DNA of 18,338 nucleotides from Rikenellaceae bacterium (GCA_900767375.1 CAAFYX010000145.1:1-18338); one strand, 5' to 3'; positions 9,401-14,880 are shown, counted from the first letter of the stretch. The notes: generated by a model from the sequence alone, not told the origin. Program-made: numbers and translations.

Positions 9401-10354
9401 TTTGCCAAAGCTCTCGCCGAGCAGCATGAGGGCAGACTGTATCTGGATATCTCCCGTACCGACGTCAATTCCTTCGTAGTGGAGCTGCCGGCAGGAAACC
9501 AGGCCATCGCCTCGCAGTCATCTTCCGCTGATGCGCAGGGCGGGGACATGGACCGGCCTCTGGAGGATATGGAGCAGGAATACAATGACTCCCGCAGGGA
9601 TGTCCTCGTAGTCGAAGACAATGAAGACTTCCGCCTGTATCTGGCAGAGTCGCTGTCAAGGGAGTTCAATGTCTTCACCGCCGCCAACGGCAAGGCCGCA
9701 CTCGAGAAGATGAATAACCGGAAGGTTGACCTCATCATCAGTGATGTGATGATGCCGGTCATGGACGGATGCCAGCTTTGCAATCATGTCAAGTCGAATA
9801 TTGAATACAGCCATATCCCAGTCATTCTGATGACGGCCGTAGCTGAAATGGAGACCCGGCTGGCGACTCTGGAAGTGGGAGCGGACGGCTATATTGAAAA
9901 GCCGTTCCCGATAGAACTGCTCCTGGCCACAGTGGACAATCTGTTCAAGAACAGGGAAATCGCATATCAGCAGTTTGCGAAATCACCTCTATCCCAGTTT
10001 ATCGGCAACTCGCCCGTCAAGGTCGACGAGGAACTGATGTCACGCCTTCATTCCGTCATGCTTGAAAGGATGTCGGACAGCACGCTGAGCATCAATGACC
10101 TTTCGTCAGCCCTCAATATTTCGAACTCGACGCTTTTCAGGAAGATCAAGAGCAACACGGGACTGAACATCAATGAATACATACGCCTGAGCCGGCTCAA
10201 GAGGGCTGCGGAACTTCTTGCCTCCGGTAAGTTCAGGGTAAACGAAGTCGCCGACATGGTCGGGTTCGCATCGTCTTCGTATTTCTCCGCTAACTTCCAG
10301 AAGCAGTTCAACATCTCTCCTTCCGCATTCGTGAAGAATCTCAATTTAAAATAA
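6485..10354 (+). CDS. Hybrid two-component system regulator (HTCS; sensor kinase, receiver and AraC-type output in one chain)
   Basis: Inner-membrane one-protein signalling system that in Bacteroidetes senses a periplasmic nutrient breakdown product and activates the adjacent susCD operon. It has 1290 residues from the ATG at 6485; an in-frame TTG at 6479 is less likely. Order: signal peptide (1 to about 23); a periplasmic sensor of Reg_prop beta-propeller blades to about residue 650, with repeats such as DRYGFMWVGT, DRDGNVWAGT and DSAGRIWVGT; a Y_Y_Y-type beta-sandwich (about 673-742); one membrane helix (about 748-771); HisKA with H803 in THEIRTP; HATPase with N-box NLISNAFKYG and GKGAGLGL; receiver (1039 to about 1150) with D1087 in SDVMMPVMDG and lysine in EKPF; and a C-terminal AraC HTH pair (about 1195-1285). 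The kinase G1 box reads DSNGDRI instead of DNGxGI. It is transcribed divergently from susC. Confidence 0.95.
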   Translation: MNKAKLLSILLFCAAVHSGASAHQLSQPVPYYYFDQYQVFGGLLSNSVFCAAQDRYGFMWVGTGNGICRYDGFHFTTVYDAEACKTMGGVAEAVMVDDEGLVWFSTLSGRGCYDPVSGKVTAVDLDTDSPVSSIVQDNAGNVWFCSSDLYKYNKEKAEVTKYPSGRYEFVCVASDPDGLVWCTCSDGRLLVYDSLVDKFTEEDVSGLKLISPASGKRLIASTVDGKVVLFSPSDDSSSVIFNHGHAANALDITSLLERAPGEFWIGTNEGIHIYYEETGRIQSVRHLDGEVMSLSSNDVKCLSTDRDGNVWAGTSFNGLNLWRNNENAYVFFYPINQELAFSGMVVRALNNSGGVLYAGTEDGGLNCLHMGETHFHQFVLPGFRNNYQDILAVGDELWVSTYGSGIFRYSLSRSSVIRQYQFGSNLFHHLLQTSDGDILVSSTNGVFRYAAESDGFVLIPGTEGPDVLDIKEDSAGRIWVGTYGNGILLLDKKFDITDNLQPKLRVTSFFEDSRHLMWVTTEGDAVFTVNTENLQTEHLSKADGFPSSVTCSVAEDREGMIWISTDKGLHLLDPSDFRVVSTFFRDGNPCRFTYGAVCGSGSDNIFMGTHYGLLSFVPSKLKSMEMDRSVYISSIKGIVGSRVTDLCEEGFSAMCSNRIVTSYKDVTSLRIRFSSQNFSSPASCQYQYVLSSRHGTVTEVTRDPIALLFDVGYGKHIFTVSLVGSDAPESTRSVVIIIRPPFYKSTFARLFVILAVLSLMSFLVFYIVRWRRKERLIRQERIEEEKQKEIYESKNAFFMNITHEIRTPLSLIKMPLDNMIRTGEFSMKDLKLIQANTDRLLNLTNQLLDIRKLEQNEKKLKFTLCNLSEIVKRTVGLFCNMADEQGIQLAVSVPAPVVEVMCASDSIEKIISNLISNAFKYGGDKINVALEHSGDRAIIRVDSNGDRILPKDREKIFEKFITGGKGAGLGLPFAKALAEQHEGRLYLDISRTDVNSFVVELPAGNQAIASQSSSADAQGGDMDRPLEDMEQEYNDSRRDVLVVEDNEDFRLYLAESLSREFNVFTAANGKAALEKMNNRKVDLIISDVMMPVMDGCQLCNHVKSNIEYSHIPVILMTAVAEMETRLATLEVGADGYIEKPFPIELLLATVDNLFKNREIAYQQFAKSPLSQFIGNSPVKVDEELMSRLHSVMLERMSDSTLSINDLSSALNISNSTLFRKIKSNTGLNINEYIRLSRLKRAAELLASGKFRVNEVADMVGFASSSYFSANFQKQFNISPSAFVKNLNLK

Positions 10355-10358
10355 TCAG

Positions 10359-10404
10359 TTTTTGACCCTACTTGCATATCACAACCTGCAAGTAGGGTCA
10401 AAAA
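10359..10404. repeat. Perfect 18-bp inverted repeat with reversed T/A tracts
   Basis: TTTTTGACCCTACTTGCA (10359-10376) is the exact reverse complement of TGCAAGTAGGGTCAAAAA (10387-10404), with a 10-base spacer. It starts 4 bases after the HTCS stop and ends 12 bases before the stop of the convergent small membrane protein gene. The T run is on the 5' side and the A run on the 3' side on both strands, so neither transcript has a U tract after the stem. It is therefore not a standard intrinsic terminator, although it occupies that position and may still end both transcripts. Confidence 0.9.
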
Positions 10405-10416
10405 ACTAGGTTGACA

Positions 10417-10761
10417 TTAAAGCTTCGGCTTCTGAATAATGCAGACGATGCGGGAGACGATGTAGATGATGATACCGTAGAGGACGGGAATCATAGCGAC
10501 TTTCAATCCCCCTAACAACACATTGGGTGACACCAGATCGAACAAGCTTGTGACGGCTTCTTTCTGGGAACCGATTTCCTGTAATGCCTCGAACATCTGA
10601 CGGAGTCCGAGCAGCAGGCTGAAGAAACCGAACGCACGGGCGATGGAGCCGATTTCCTTGACCCAGCGCGGGGCTTTCCAAGCAGCAAAGAAAATTGCGA
10701 CAAGCAGAATGGTGAGAATGGACATGAACCAAGGGCCACCTTCGAGAAAAAATCTGAACAT
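10417..10761 (-). CDS. Small integral membrane protein, MotA/TolQ/ExbB-like
   Basis: The 114-residue protein has three hydrophobic segments at about residues 11-27, 43-60 and 84-110. The last, with GGLKVAMIPVLYGIIIY, resembles the conserved final helices of MotA/TolQ/ExbB proton-channel proteins, where a GLxxAL-TTLYG-type motif is usual. It is about half the usual family length (about 200-240 residues) and I see no ExbD/TolR or MotB partner nearby, so a working proton channel is not established. The frame was chosen over an overlapping minus-strand frame because it has clear membrane segments, and a consensus promoter lies upstream of its ATG. It is divergent from the LytTR gene. Confidence 0.7.
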   Translation of the reverse strand: MFRFFLEGGPWFMSILTILLVAIFFAAWKAPRWVKEIGSIARAFGFFSLLLGLRQMFEALQEIGSQKEAVTSLFDLVSPNVLLGGLKVAMIPVLYGIIIYIVSRIVCIIQKPKL

Positions 10762-10793
10762 AGAGCAAATGATTTAATGGGTTGAACTTGACG

Positions 10794-10826
10794 CAAAGAT
10801 AATTGGTCGAAGGCTTTTAATGCAAA
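10794..10826 (-). promoter_or_regulatory. Promoter of the small membrane protein gene
   Basis: On the minus strand there is a TTTG -33 box (10826-10823), a 21-base spacer, then TATCTTTG (10801-10794), an exact TAnnTTTG. The start would be near 10790, about 28 bases before the ATG at 10761. Confidence 0.7.
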
Positions 10827-10912
10827 CCGAAACCCCATCTTCGTCCGTTATATCCCCATATTGCCTCGAAAGGGAATGCATTTTCTGAAATAATGGCTAT
10901 TTTAGCATTGAA

Positions 10913-11623
10913 ATGAAGAAAGTGCTGTCCATATCATTCTGGCTCGCTGCCATCCTTATGGTGGCGGCAGTGATGACAAGTCTGCGATACAGGTTTGCCG
11001 AATCCGTGTTCATCGGAACGCTTTTCCTTCCCGGAGCACTTGCGGTCAAGTATTTTTATCCGAAGGTCTCGTTTGCGGACAGGACTTCCGGAATCAAGGA
11101 TACGGTGTTCATCACGATAGGAATCATCCTGGGCGAGATAATGCTTTTCCTGATAGCACATTTCATTCTGCAGATCATGAGGGATGATTCCTGGAACTTT
11201 GATGCCTGGGTCGACCTGCCGGACCTTCTGTCGAATCCTGTCTTTATCGCAATCATGATTTCAGCTCTTGCAGTGGGCAATTATTTCTTCGAGAAATGGC
11301 TGGAGAAGAGATATCCTTCCGAAAAGAAGCCTGTTACTTTCCTTTCGGAGAGGAAGTCTGTCTCACTGATGACCGATGAGATCCTGTACATAGAATCGAA
11401 TGATACTGTGACAGTCGTTGTCGCCACAGGTGAAAGGCAATACCGCAACAAAACTCCTATTTCCCAGTGGGAGGCGATTCTTGGAGATGGTTTCATCCGC
11501 ATCCACAGAGCGTATCTGGTCAACAGCACTCACATTGAATCCTTCGACAAGGATTCAGTGATGGTCGGAGGCTGCGAACTCCCCGTCTCAAGGAAATACA
11601 AGACGCTGATTATCAACAAATAA
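10913..11623 (+). CDS. Membrane-anchored LytTR-family DNA-binding regulator
   Basis: The 236-residue protein has an N-terminal half of four predicted membrane helices (about 5-22, 30-48, 66-88 and 109-126) and a C-terminal LytTR DNA-binding domain (about 141-236). The domain shows the family pattern of an IxYIES-like strand (158-162), RNKTPISQWE, and FIRIHRAYLVN (194-204). There is no receiver domain, and no sensor kinase gene lies nearby. LytTR proteins usually act as response regulators; this form could link a membrane signal directly to transcription, possibly while still tethered. Likely targets are itself or the divergent small membrane protein gene, with which it shares a 151-base intergenic region. 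Its ATG follows an AT-rich stretch with a weak TATTTTAG at 10898-10905. The ligand is unknown. Confidence 0.85.
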   Translation: MKKVLSISFWLAAILMVAAVMTSLRYRFAESVFIGTLFLPGALAVKYFYPKVSFADRTSGIKDTVFITIGIILGEIMLFLIAHFILQIMRDDSWNFDAWVDLPDLLSNPVFIAIMISALAVGNYFFEKWLEKRYPSEKKPVTFLSERKSVSLMTDEILYIESNDTVTVVVATGERQYRNKTPISQWEAILGDGFIRIHRAYLVNSTHIESFDKDSVMVGGCELPVSRKYKTLIINK

Positions 11624-11656
11624 AAAAGCAGCGGAGAAAAATCTTCGCTGCTTTTT
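11622..11656. terminator. Bidirectional terminator between the LytTR gene and tRNA-Pro
   Basis: AAAAAGCAGCG (11623-11633) and CGCTGCTTTTT (11646-11656) form a perfect 11-bp stem with a T tract following on each strand. It ends the LytTR transcript on the plus strand, overlapping its stop codon, and the tRNA transcript on the minus strand, 2 bases past the tRNA 3' end. Confidence 0.9.
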
Positions 11657-11657
11657 G

Positions 11658-11731
11658 TCGGGGTACAGTGACTCGAACACTGGACCCTCTGGTCCCAAAC
11701 CAGATGCGCTAGCCAACTGCGCCACACCCCG
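11658..11731 (-). tRNA. tRNA-Pro (anticodon TGG)
   Basis: A 74-base cloverleaf read on the minus strand. The acceptor arms are CGGGGTG and TACCCCG (one G-U pair) with discriminator A. The anticodon stem TCTGG/CCAGA holds the loop TTTGGGA, giving anticodon TGG (11697-11695). The T arm is CAGTG-TTCGAGT-CACTG. The terminal CCA is not encoded: after the discriminator the sequence continues CAAAAAG. It has its own promoter and terminator. An open frame covering it on the same strand is not a gene. Confidence 0.97.
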
Positions 11732-11766
11732 AATATTTCAAGCCCTTTCGTTTCCGATTGGGACTG

Positions 11767-11797
11767 CAAATATACATCAGTTTATTTGAAAAACAAA
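11767..11797 (-). promoter_or_regulatory. Promoter of tRNA-Pro
   Basis: On the minus strand there is a TTTG -33 box (11797-11794), a 19-base spacer, then TATATTTG (11774-11767). This is the best full match to the Bacteroidetes vegetative promoter in the window. The start would be near 11762, about 30 bases before the mature tRNA 5' end. It begins only 6 bases beyond the stop of the methyltransferase gene. Confidence 0.85.
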
Positions 11798-11802
11798 TTT
11801 TT

Positions 11803-12549
11803 TCAAGGAAAATATAGATAAAAGTCTCTTGTCAGCCCGATATATTCCGGAGTATAGCCGTTCACATTGTCAGGAAACGAGGCGCTGTCCTGGATAGTAA
11901 GCGTCTCTTCGACCGCATCGAGGGGCTTCCCGGGGGAGAATTCCACTATCATCCTTGTCACCGGCTTGCGCGGTGTGGTCCTGATCTTCAGCATTCTGGT
12001 CAGGTACAGACCATATGAAGCGGCGTATCTCAGAACGGAGGTTACGCTGTCATATGGAAGGACCACTGCCAGCCTGCCGCCGGGAGTCAGGTGCGCCGCG
12101 GCGAATTCCGCCAGCTCCTTGAAGGTCAGCGCGTCTCCGGAGGCGTGGCGCGCCAGCGAGCGGCGCTCCTCCGGAGGCAGCAGGGAGTCCACGAAATACG
12201 GGGGATTGGATACGATCAGATCGTATTCCTTTTCTGCCCTGAACGCGCTCAGAGCGCAATGCTCCGCTCTCAGCGAGCCGCTCCAGGGCGAAGCCCCGAA
12301 ATTGAGCGCAGCCTCTTCCGCTGAATCATTGTCAATGTCAATCCCTTCGATCGAAGGGACCGTTCCGCCATCCGCGTACCTCTGCGCCAGCATCAGCGCG
12401 ATGGTGCCGGTGCCAGTGCCGACGTCCAGCACCGCTGAGTCGGCCGGGCGCAAAGAAACGGCGGCGCCCAGCAGGACGCCGTCGGTATTGACCTTCATCG
12501 AAGAACGGTCATTGACGATGGAGAATCTTTTGAAGCGGAAGGTGCTCAT
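11803..12549 (-). CDS. trmN6: tRNA1(Val) (adenine-37-N6)-methyltransferase-like protein (TrmN6/YfiC family)
   Basis: SAM-dependent methyltransferase of the family that makes m6A at position 37 of tRNA1(Val). The 248 residues begin MSTFRFKRF. The SAM-binding loop LDVGTGTG is at about 41-48, an acidic strand GIDIDND at about 69-74, and the amino-methyltransferase motif NPPY at 115-118. The KVNTDGVLLGAA near the N-terminus is typical of this family. The chosen ATG (12549-12547) overlaps the stop of the upstream ABC ATPase as ATGA, which suggests translational coupling; a longer reading from 12618 lies wholly inside the ATPase gene and is rejected. The general fold is certain; the exact tRNA target is inferred from family resemblance. 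I see no terminator before the tRNA promoter, so some read-through into tRNA-Pro is possible. Confidence 0.82.
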   Translation of the reverse strand: MSTFRFKRFSIVNDRSSMKVNTDGVLLGAAVSLRPADSAVLDVGTGTGTIALMLAQRYADGGTVPSIEGIDIDNDSAEEAALNFGASPWSGSLRAEHCALSAFRAEKEYDLIVSNPPYFVDSLLPPEERRSLARHASGDALTFKELAEFAAAHLTPGGRLAVVLPYDSVTSVLRYAASYGLYLTRMLKIRTTPRKPVTRMIVEFSPGKPLDAVEETLTIQDSASFPDNVNGYTPEYIGLTRDFYLYFP

Positions 12550-13229
12550 CGGTCCTGCGGTCTGCTCAGGTAGTCCTCGACGAACTGTCCGTCGCGCATA
12601 TAGAGGCACCGGTCGCACATCCGGGCGAGCTCGGGATCGTGGGTGACGATGACGATCGTCTGGCCGAACCTCTCGCGCAGGGTGAAGAACAGCTGGTGGA
12701 TTTCATCCTTCGTGCGCGTGTCAAGATTGCCCGAAGGCTCGTCCGCAAACAGGATGGCGGGCTTGTTCACAAGAGCCCTGGCGATGGCGACCCTCTGCTG
12801 CTCTCCGCCCGAGAGCTCGGACGGCTTGTGGGTGGTGCGCTCCCCCAGGCCCATTATTTCGAGGAGCTCCTGAGCCTCCGAGCGGGCCTGCTTGTCGGAC
12901 TTGCCGGCGATCAGGGCCGGGATCATGACATTCTCCAGGGAGGTGAATTCCGGCAGGAGGTGGTGGAACTGGAACACGAAACCCAGCTTCAGGTTGCGGA
13001 ATGCCGAAAGGTCCTTGCTTCCCATCCTGAGCACGTCGCACCCGTCGATGATGAGGCTGCCGCTGTCCGGAGTGGACAGGGTGCCGAGGATCTGCAGCAG
13101 AGTGGACTTTCCGGCGCCGGAAGCGCCCATGATGGACACCACCTCGCCTTTTCCGGCCTCGAAGTCCACTCCTTTGAGCACCTTCAGGGATCCGAACGAT
13201 TTCTCTATGTTTTCAGCCTTGATGATCAT
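12546..13229 (-). CDS. ABC transporter ATP-binding protein, LolD/MacB type
   Basis: The 227-residue ATPase has Walker A GASGAGKST at 35-43, Q-loop region FVFQFHHLLPEF around 85-95, signature LSGGEQQRVAIARAL from 139, Walker B ILFADE with D163 and E164, and the switch histidine in THD at 197. The HLLPEFT segment and SGNLD after Walker B are characteristic of the LolD/MacB/FtsE group, which powers lipoprotein release or MacB-type efflux rather than substrate import. No permease gene is adjacent, so the partner must be encoded elsewhere. The start chosen is MIIKAENI at 13229; an upstream in-frame ATG at 13283 would add 18 residues encoded by a terminator hairpin and a promoter, so it is rejected. 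It is coupled to the methyltransferase by a 4-base overlap. Confidence 0.92.
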   Translation of the reverse strand: MIIKAENIEKSFGSLKVLKGVDFEAGKGEVVSIMGASGAGKSTLLQILGTLSTPDSGSLIIDGCDVLRMGSKDLSAFRNLKLGFVFQFHHLLPEFTSLENVMIPALIAGKSDKQARSEAQELLEIMGLGERTTHKPSELSGGEQQRVAIARALVNKPAILFADEPSGNLDTRTKDEIHQLFFTLRERFGQTIVIVTHDPELARMCDRCLYMRDGQFVEDYLSRPQDR

Positions 13230-13233
13230 GGTC

Positions 13234-13265
13234 CAAATATAACAAAAAAAAGGACACTCCGCAAA
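13234..13265 (-). promoter_or_regulatory. Promoter of the ABC ATPase operon, overlapping a terminator
   Basis: On the minus strand there is a TTTG -33 box (13265-13262), a 20-base spacer, then TATATTTG (13241-13234). The G of the -7 element is only 5 bases before the A of the ATG, so the predicted start falls on or beside the start codon. The -33 box lies inside the hairpin that ends the preceding operon. Confidence 0.65.
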
Positions 13266-13271
13266 GTGTCC
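13244..13271 (-). terminator. Intrinsic terminator of the sigma factor operon
   Basis: On the minus strand GGACACT (13271-13265) and AGTGTCC (13258-13252) form a 7-bp stem around a 6-base loop, followed by eight T (13251-13244). It lies about 36 bases past the stop of the Spy-like gene. Confidence 0.88.
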
Positions 13272-13307
13272 CCCTTTCCTCACTAATCAACCATTGTCTA
13301 ATTCAAT

Positions 13308-13844
13308 CTATCTCTTATTTTCAGAAGGTTCTTTCTTTGGAGTGTTCCAAGGACCCTGGCCCATGCCCTGCATCTGAGGCTGTCTGAGCCTGAGGATCTG
13401 GGACTGGCGGAACTTCTCCTCGCCGATGAAGAGCTTCGCGACTTTTTCGCTCGGGAGGATCTTCAGGTACTTCTCCACGTACTTTGATGATGTGGTGTCC
13501 TTGTCGAGAGCGTTGGCGTAGTCCTTCAGGAGAGCTTCGATCTCCTTGCCGCTCTTGCCTTCGCGTACGGCCTTGTCAAGTGCGCCGTAAGCTTTCAGAG
13601 TCTCGCTGATGATGGCTTCCTGCTCTTTCTGGGCTTCATTGTAAACAGGCCAGAATACCTGGGCCTCCTTCGGAGTGAGCTGCATTTCATTGGTGAGGAA
13701 CGCGATCTTCTCGCTCTGGATCCTTTCCTGCCACTGCTTGGCGAAATCATTGCCCTGCGGACCCCTCACAGGGCCTTGGGCAGATGCTGACAGGCTGACG
13801 AAAAGCGCCACTGCCGCTGCAATCAATACAAATCCCCTTTTCAT
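13308..13844 (-). CDS. Secreted LTxxQ/Spy-like periplasmic protein
   Basis: The 178-residue protein has a Sec signal peptide (about 1-22, ending LSASAQ), so it is likely periplasmic. The mature part is charged and mostly helical. EMQLTPKEAQVFWPVYNE at about 53-70 resembles the LTxxQ motif of the Spy/CpxP group and of related Bacteroidetes proteins. In that group, Spy is a periplasmic chaperone and CpxP dampens an envelope-stress sensor. The C-terminal tail is rich in Q, P, M and G. It is the last gene of the sigma factor operon, 2 bases after the putative anti-sigma gene, and a strong terminator follows. A role in envelope stress sensing is inferred from context; the molecular function is not shown by the sequence. 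Confidence 0.75.
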   Translation of the reverse strand: MKRGFVLIAAAVALFVSLSASAQGPVRGPQGNDFAKQWQERIQSEKIAFLTNEMQLTPKEAQVFWPVYNEAQKEQEAIISETLKAYGALDKAVREGKSGKEIEALLKDYANALDKDTTSSKYVEKYLKILPSEKVAKLFIGEEKFRQSQILRLRQPQMQGMGQGPWNTPKKEPSENKR

Positions 13845-13846
13845 AA

Positions 13847-14254
13847 TTACTCGTTTAAAAGATAGGCTATGTAGTCGACCGAAGTCCCTGAAGAGAGAAG
13901 ATATTCGATGACGTCCTCGTTTGTGACCTGCTGCATCCCGTCATAAACCGCGGCATCCTCATAGATGGCGTAAGGGTCAGTGACAGGGATGATGTCAGCA
14001 TAGTAGAAATCCTGGGCGCTCAGTCCTTCGTACTGAGGCTTCACCGAGCCGATGAAATGATTCCCGACGAAGAATGCTCCGAGCAGGCAGGCTGCTGCGG
14101 CTGCGTAAGGCGCGATCCTTCTCATGAAAGGCGCTGCGGTGACCTTGCGCTGCTGGGCCGGAATGGCCTCCAGCCTCGTCTGAAGCTGCTCGAAGTACCC
14201 TTCCGGTACGATGAATATGTTCTCTTTTCTGTTCATAACCAAGTTCTTGGACAT
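13847..14254 (-). CDS. One-pass membrane protein, possible anti-sigma factor
   Basis: The 135-residue protein has one predicted membrane helix (about residues 47-68, RIAPYAAAAACLLGAFFVG). It has a short cytoplasmic N-terminal part with IFIVPEGYFEQLQTRLEAIP, and a periplasmic part rich in acidic and tyrosine residues. The VPEGYFE-L motif is common in small Bacteroidetes proteins encoded just after ECF sigma factor genes. No zinc-binding HxxxCxxC anti-sigma motif is present, so it is not a ZAS-type anti-sigma factor. It begins 17 bases after the sigma factor stop and ends 2 bases before the Spy-like gene. A second in-frame ATG at 14236 (129 residues, starting MNRKENIF) is equally plausible. The anti-sigma role is inferred from position and topology. 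Confidence 0.7.
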   Translation of the reverse strand: MSKNLVMNRKENIFIVPEGYFEQLQTRLEAIPAQQRKVTAAPFMRRIAPYAAAAACLLGAFFVGNHFIGSVKPQYEGLSAQDFYYADIIPVTDPYAIYEDAAVYDGMQQVTNEDVIEYLLSSGTSVDYIAYLLNE

Positions 14255-14271
14255 GGATGGTTGATTGAGGT

Positions 14272-14823
14272 TTAAAAGTCTGTGTCAAATTTTTCTTTCA
14301 ATTCGCTCTTTATCTTCTCGCAGGCGAAATGGTACGATGCCTTGAGCGCTCCGACGGAGGTTCCCAGCACCTCGGAAATATCCTCGTAGGACATCTCCTG
14401 GTAGTACCGCATACAGAAGACTGCTTTCTGCTTCTGGGGGAGTCTGGCTATTGCCTTGGTGAGGAGGAGCTGGGCTTCGTTGCCATTGAAATAAGGGTCG
14501 TCCTCGATCTTGCGCTCGAGGTTATCGCTCAGGCTCTCGAACTGCAGGGCGGCTCTGACCTTCTGCTTGCTGAGGAAATTCAGGGCTTCGTTCGTGGCGA
14601 TGCGGTAGAGCCAGGTGTAGAGCTGGGAGTCGCCGCGGAAGGAAGGCAGGGATGTCCAGACCTTCACGAAAACCTCCTGCATGAGGTCATCTGCGTCCTC
14701 GTGCGAGCAGACGAGCGAACGGACGTGCCAGTAAAGACGTTCGCTGTACGTCTTCACTATTTCATTGAAAGCGGTCTGAGTCCGGCCGCTGCGGTATAGC
14801 TCCAATATCTGGTTGTCCGTCAT
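14272..14823 (-). CDS. ECF-family RNA polymerase sigma factor
   Basis: The 183-residue protein directs RNA polymerase to a specific set of promoters, usually for envelope or stress functions. Sigma region 2 spans about 20-88, with DADDLMQEVFVKVW and the promoter-melting part YTWLYRIATNEALNFL. Region 4 spans about 120-172, with ARLPQKQKAVFCMRY and the helix-turn-helix MSYEDISEVLGTSVGALKA. The linker is short and region 1.1 is absent, as is normal for ECF factors. It is the first gene of a three-gene operon with the putative anti-sigma and Spy-like proteins, and is divergent from lepA. The -7 box in front (TAGCTTTG) is of the vegetative type, so I see no direct sign of autoregulation. Confidence 0.93.
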   Translation of the reverse strand: MTDNQILELYRSGRTQTAFNEIVKTYSERLYWHVRSLVCSHEDADDLMQEVFVKVWTSLPSFRGDSQLYTWLYRIATNEALNFLSKQKVRAALQFESLSDNLERKIEDDPYFNGNEAQLLLTKAIARLPQKQKAVFCMRYYQEMSYEDISEVLGTSVGALKASYHFACEKIKSELKEKFDTDF

Positions 14824-14851
14824 TTTTTACGCTCTGATCCGTCGGAATATA

Positions 14852-14859
14852 CAAAGCTA
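14852..14859 (-). promoter_or_regulatory. -7 promoter element of the sigma factor operon
   Basis: On the minus strand this reads TAGCTTTG, an exact TAnnTTTG. The start would be near 14847, about 24 bases before the ATG at 14823. No convincing -33 box is visible. Confidence 0.55.
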
Positions 14860-14872
14860 ACAATTTTTGAGT

Positions 14873-14880
14873 TATATTTG
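14873..14880 (+). promoter_or_regulatory. -7 promoter element of lepA
   Basis: TATATTTG matches TAnnTTTG exactly. The start would be near 14885, about 17 bases before the ATG at 14902. The two divergent -7 elements are only 13 bases apart, so polymerases on lepA and the sigma operon would compete for overlapping DNA. This element contains the TTG at 14878 and so argues against that codon as the lepA start. Confidence 0.6.

Noticed and set aside
8854..9783. 309-codon open frame antisense to the HTCS kinase region
   Set aside because: Serine- and leucine-rich shadow of a well-supported coding frame with recognisable kinase motifs; no domain seen.
10406..10768. Alternative 120-codon minus-strand frame over the small membrane protein
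   Set aside because: Rich in R, H, S and C with no membrane segments; the neighbouring frame encodes a coherent three-helix protein.
10880..10912. Imperfect hairpin AATGGCT-ATTTT-AGCATT upstream of the LytTR gene
   Set aside because: Six pairs with a bulge in AT-rich DNA is at chance level, and no repeat matching a LytTR site is clear.
11530..11769. Minus-strand open frame covering tRNA-Pro
   Set aside because: It reads through the tRNA and the bidirectional terminator; the cloverleaf is unambiguous.
12550..12618. N-terminal extension of the methyltransferase from an ATG at 12618
   Set aside because: It would be encoded wholly inside the ABC ATPase gene, and the family N-terminus fits the ATG at 12549 with its ATGA overlap.
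11867..12646. 259-codon open frame antisense to the methyltransferase
   Set aside because: Shadow of a gene with clear SAM-binding and NPPY motifs; rich in S, R and P.
12639..13286. 215-codon open frame antisense to the ABC ATPase
   Set aside because: Shadow of a complete ATPase with all nucleotide-binding motifs.
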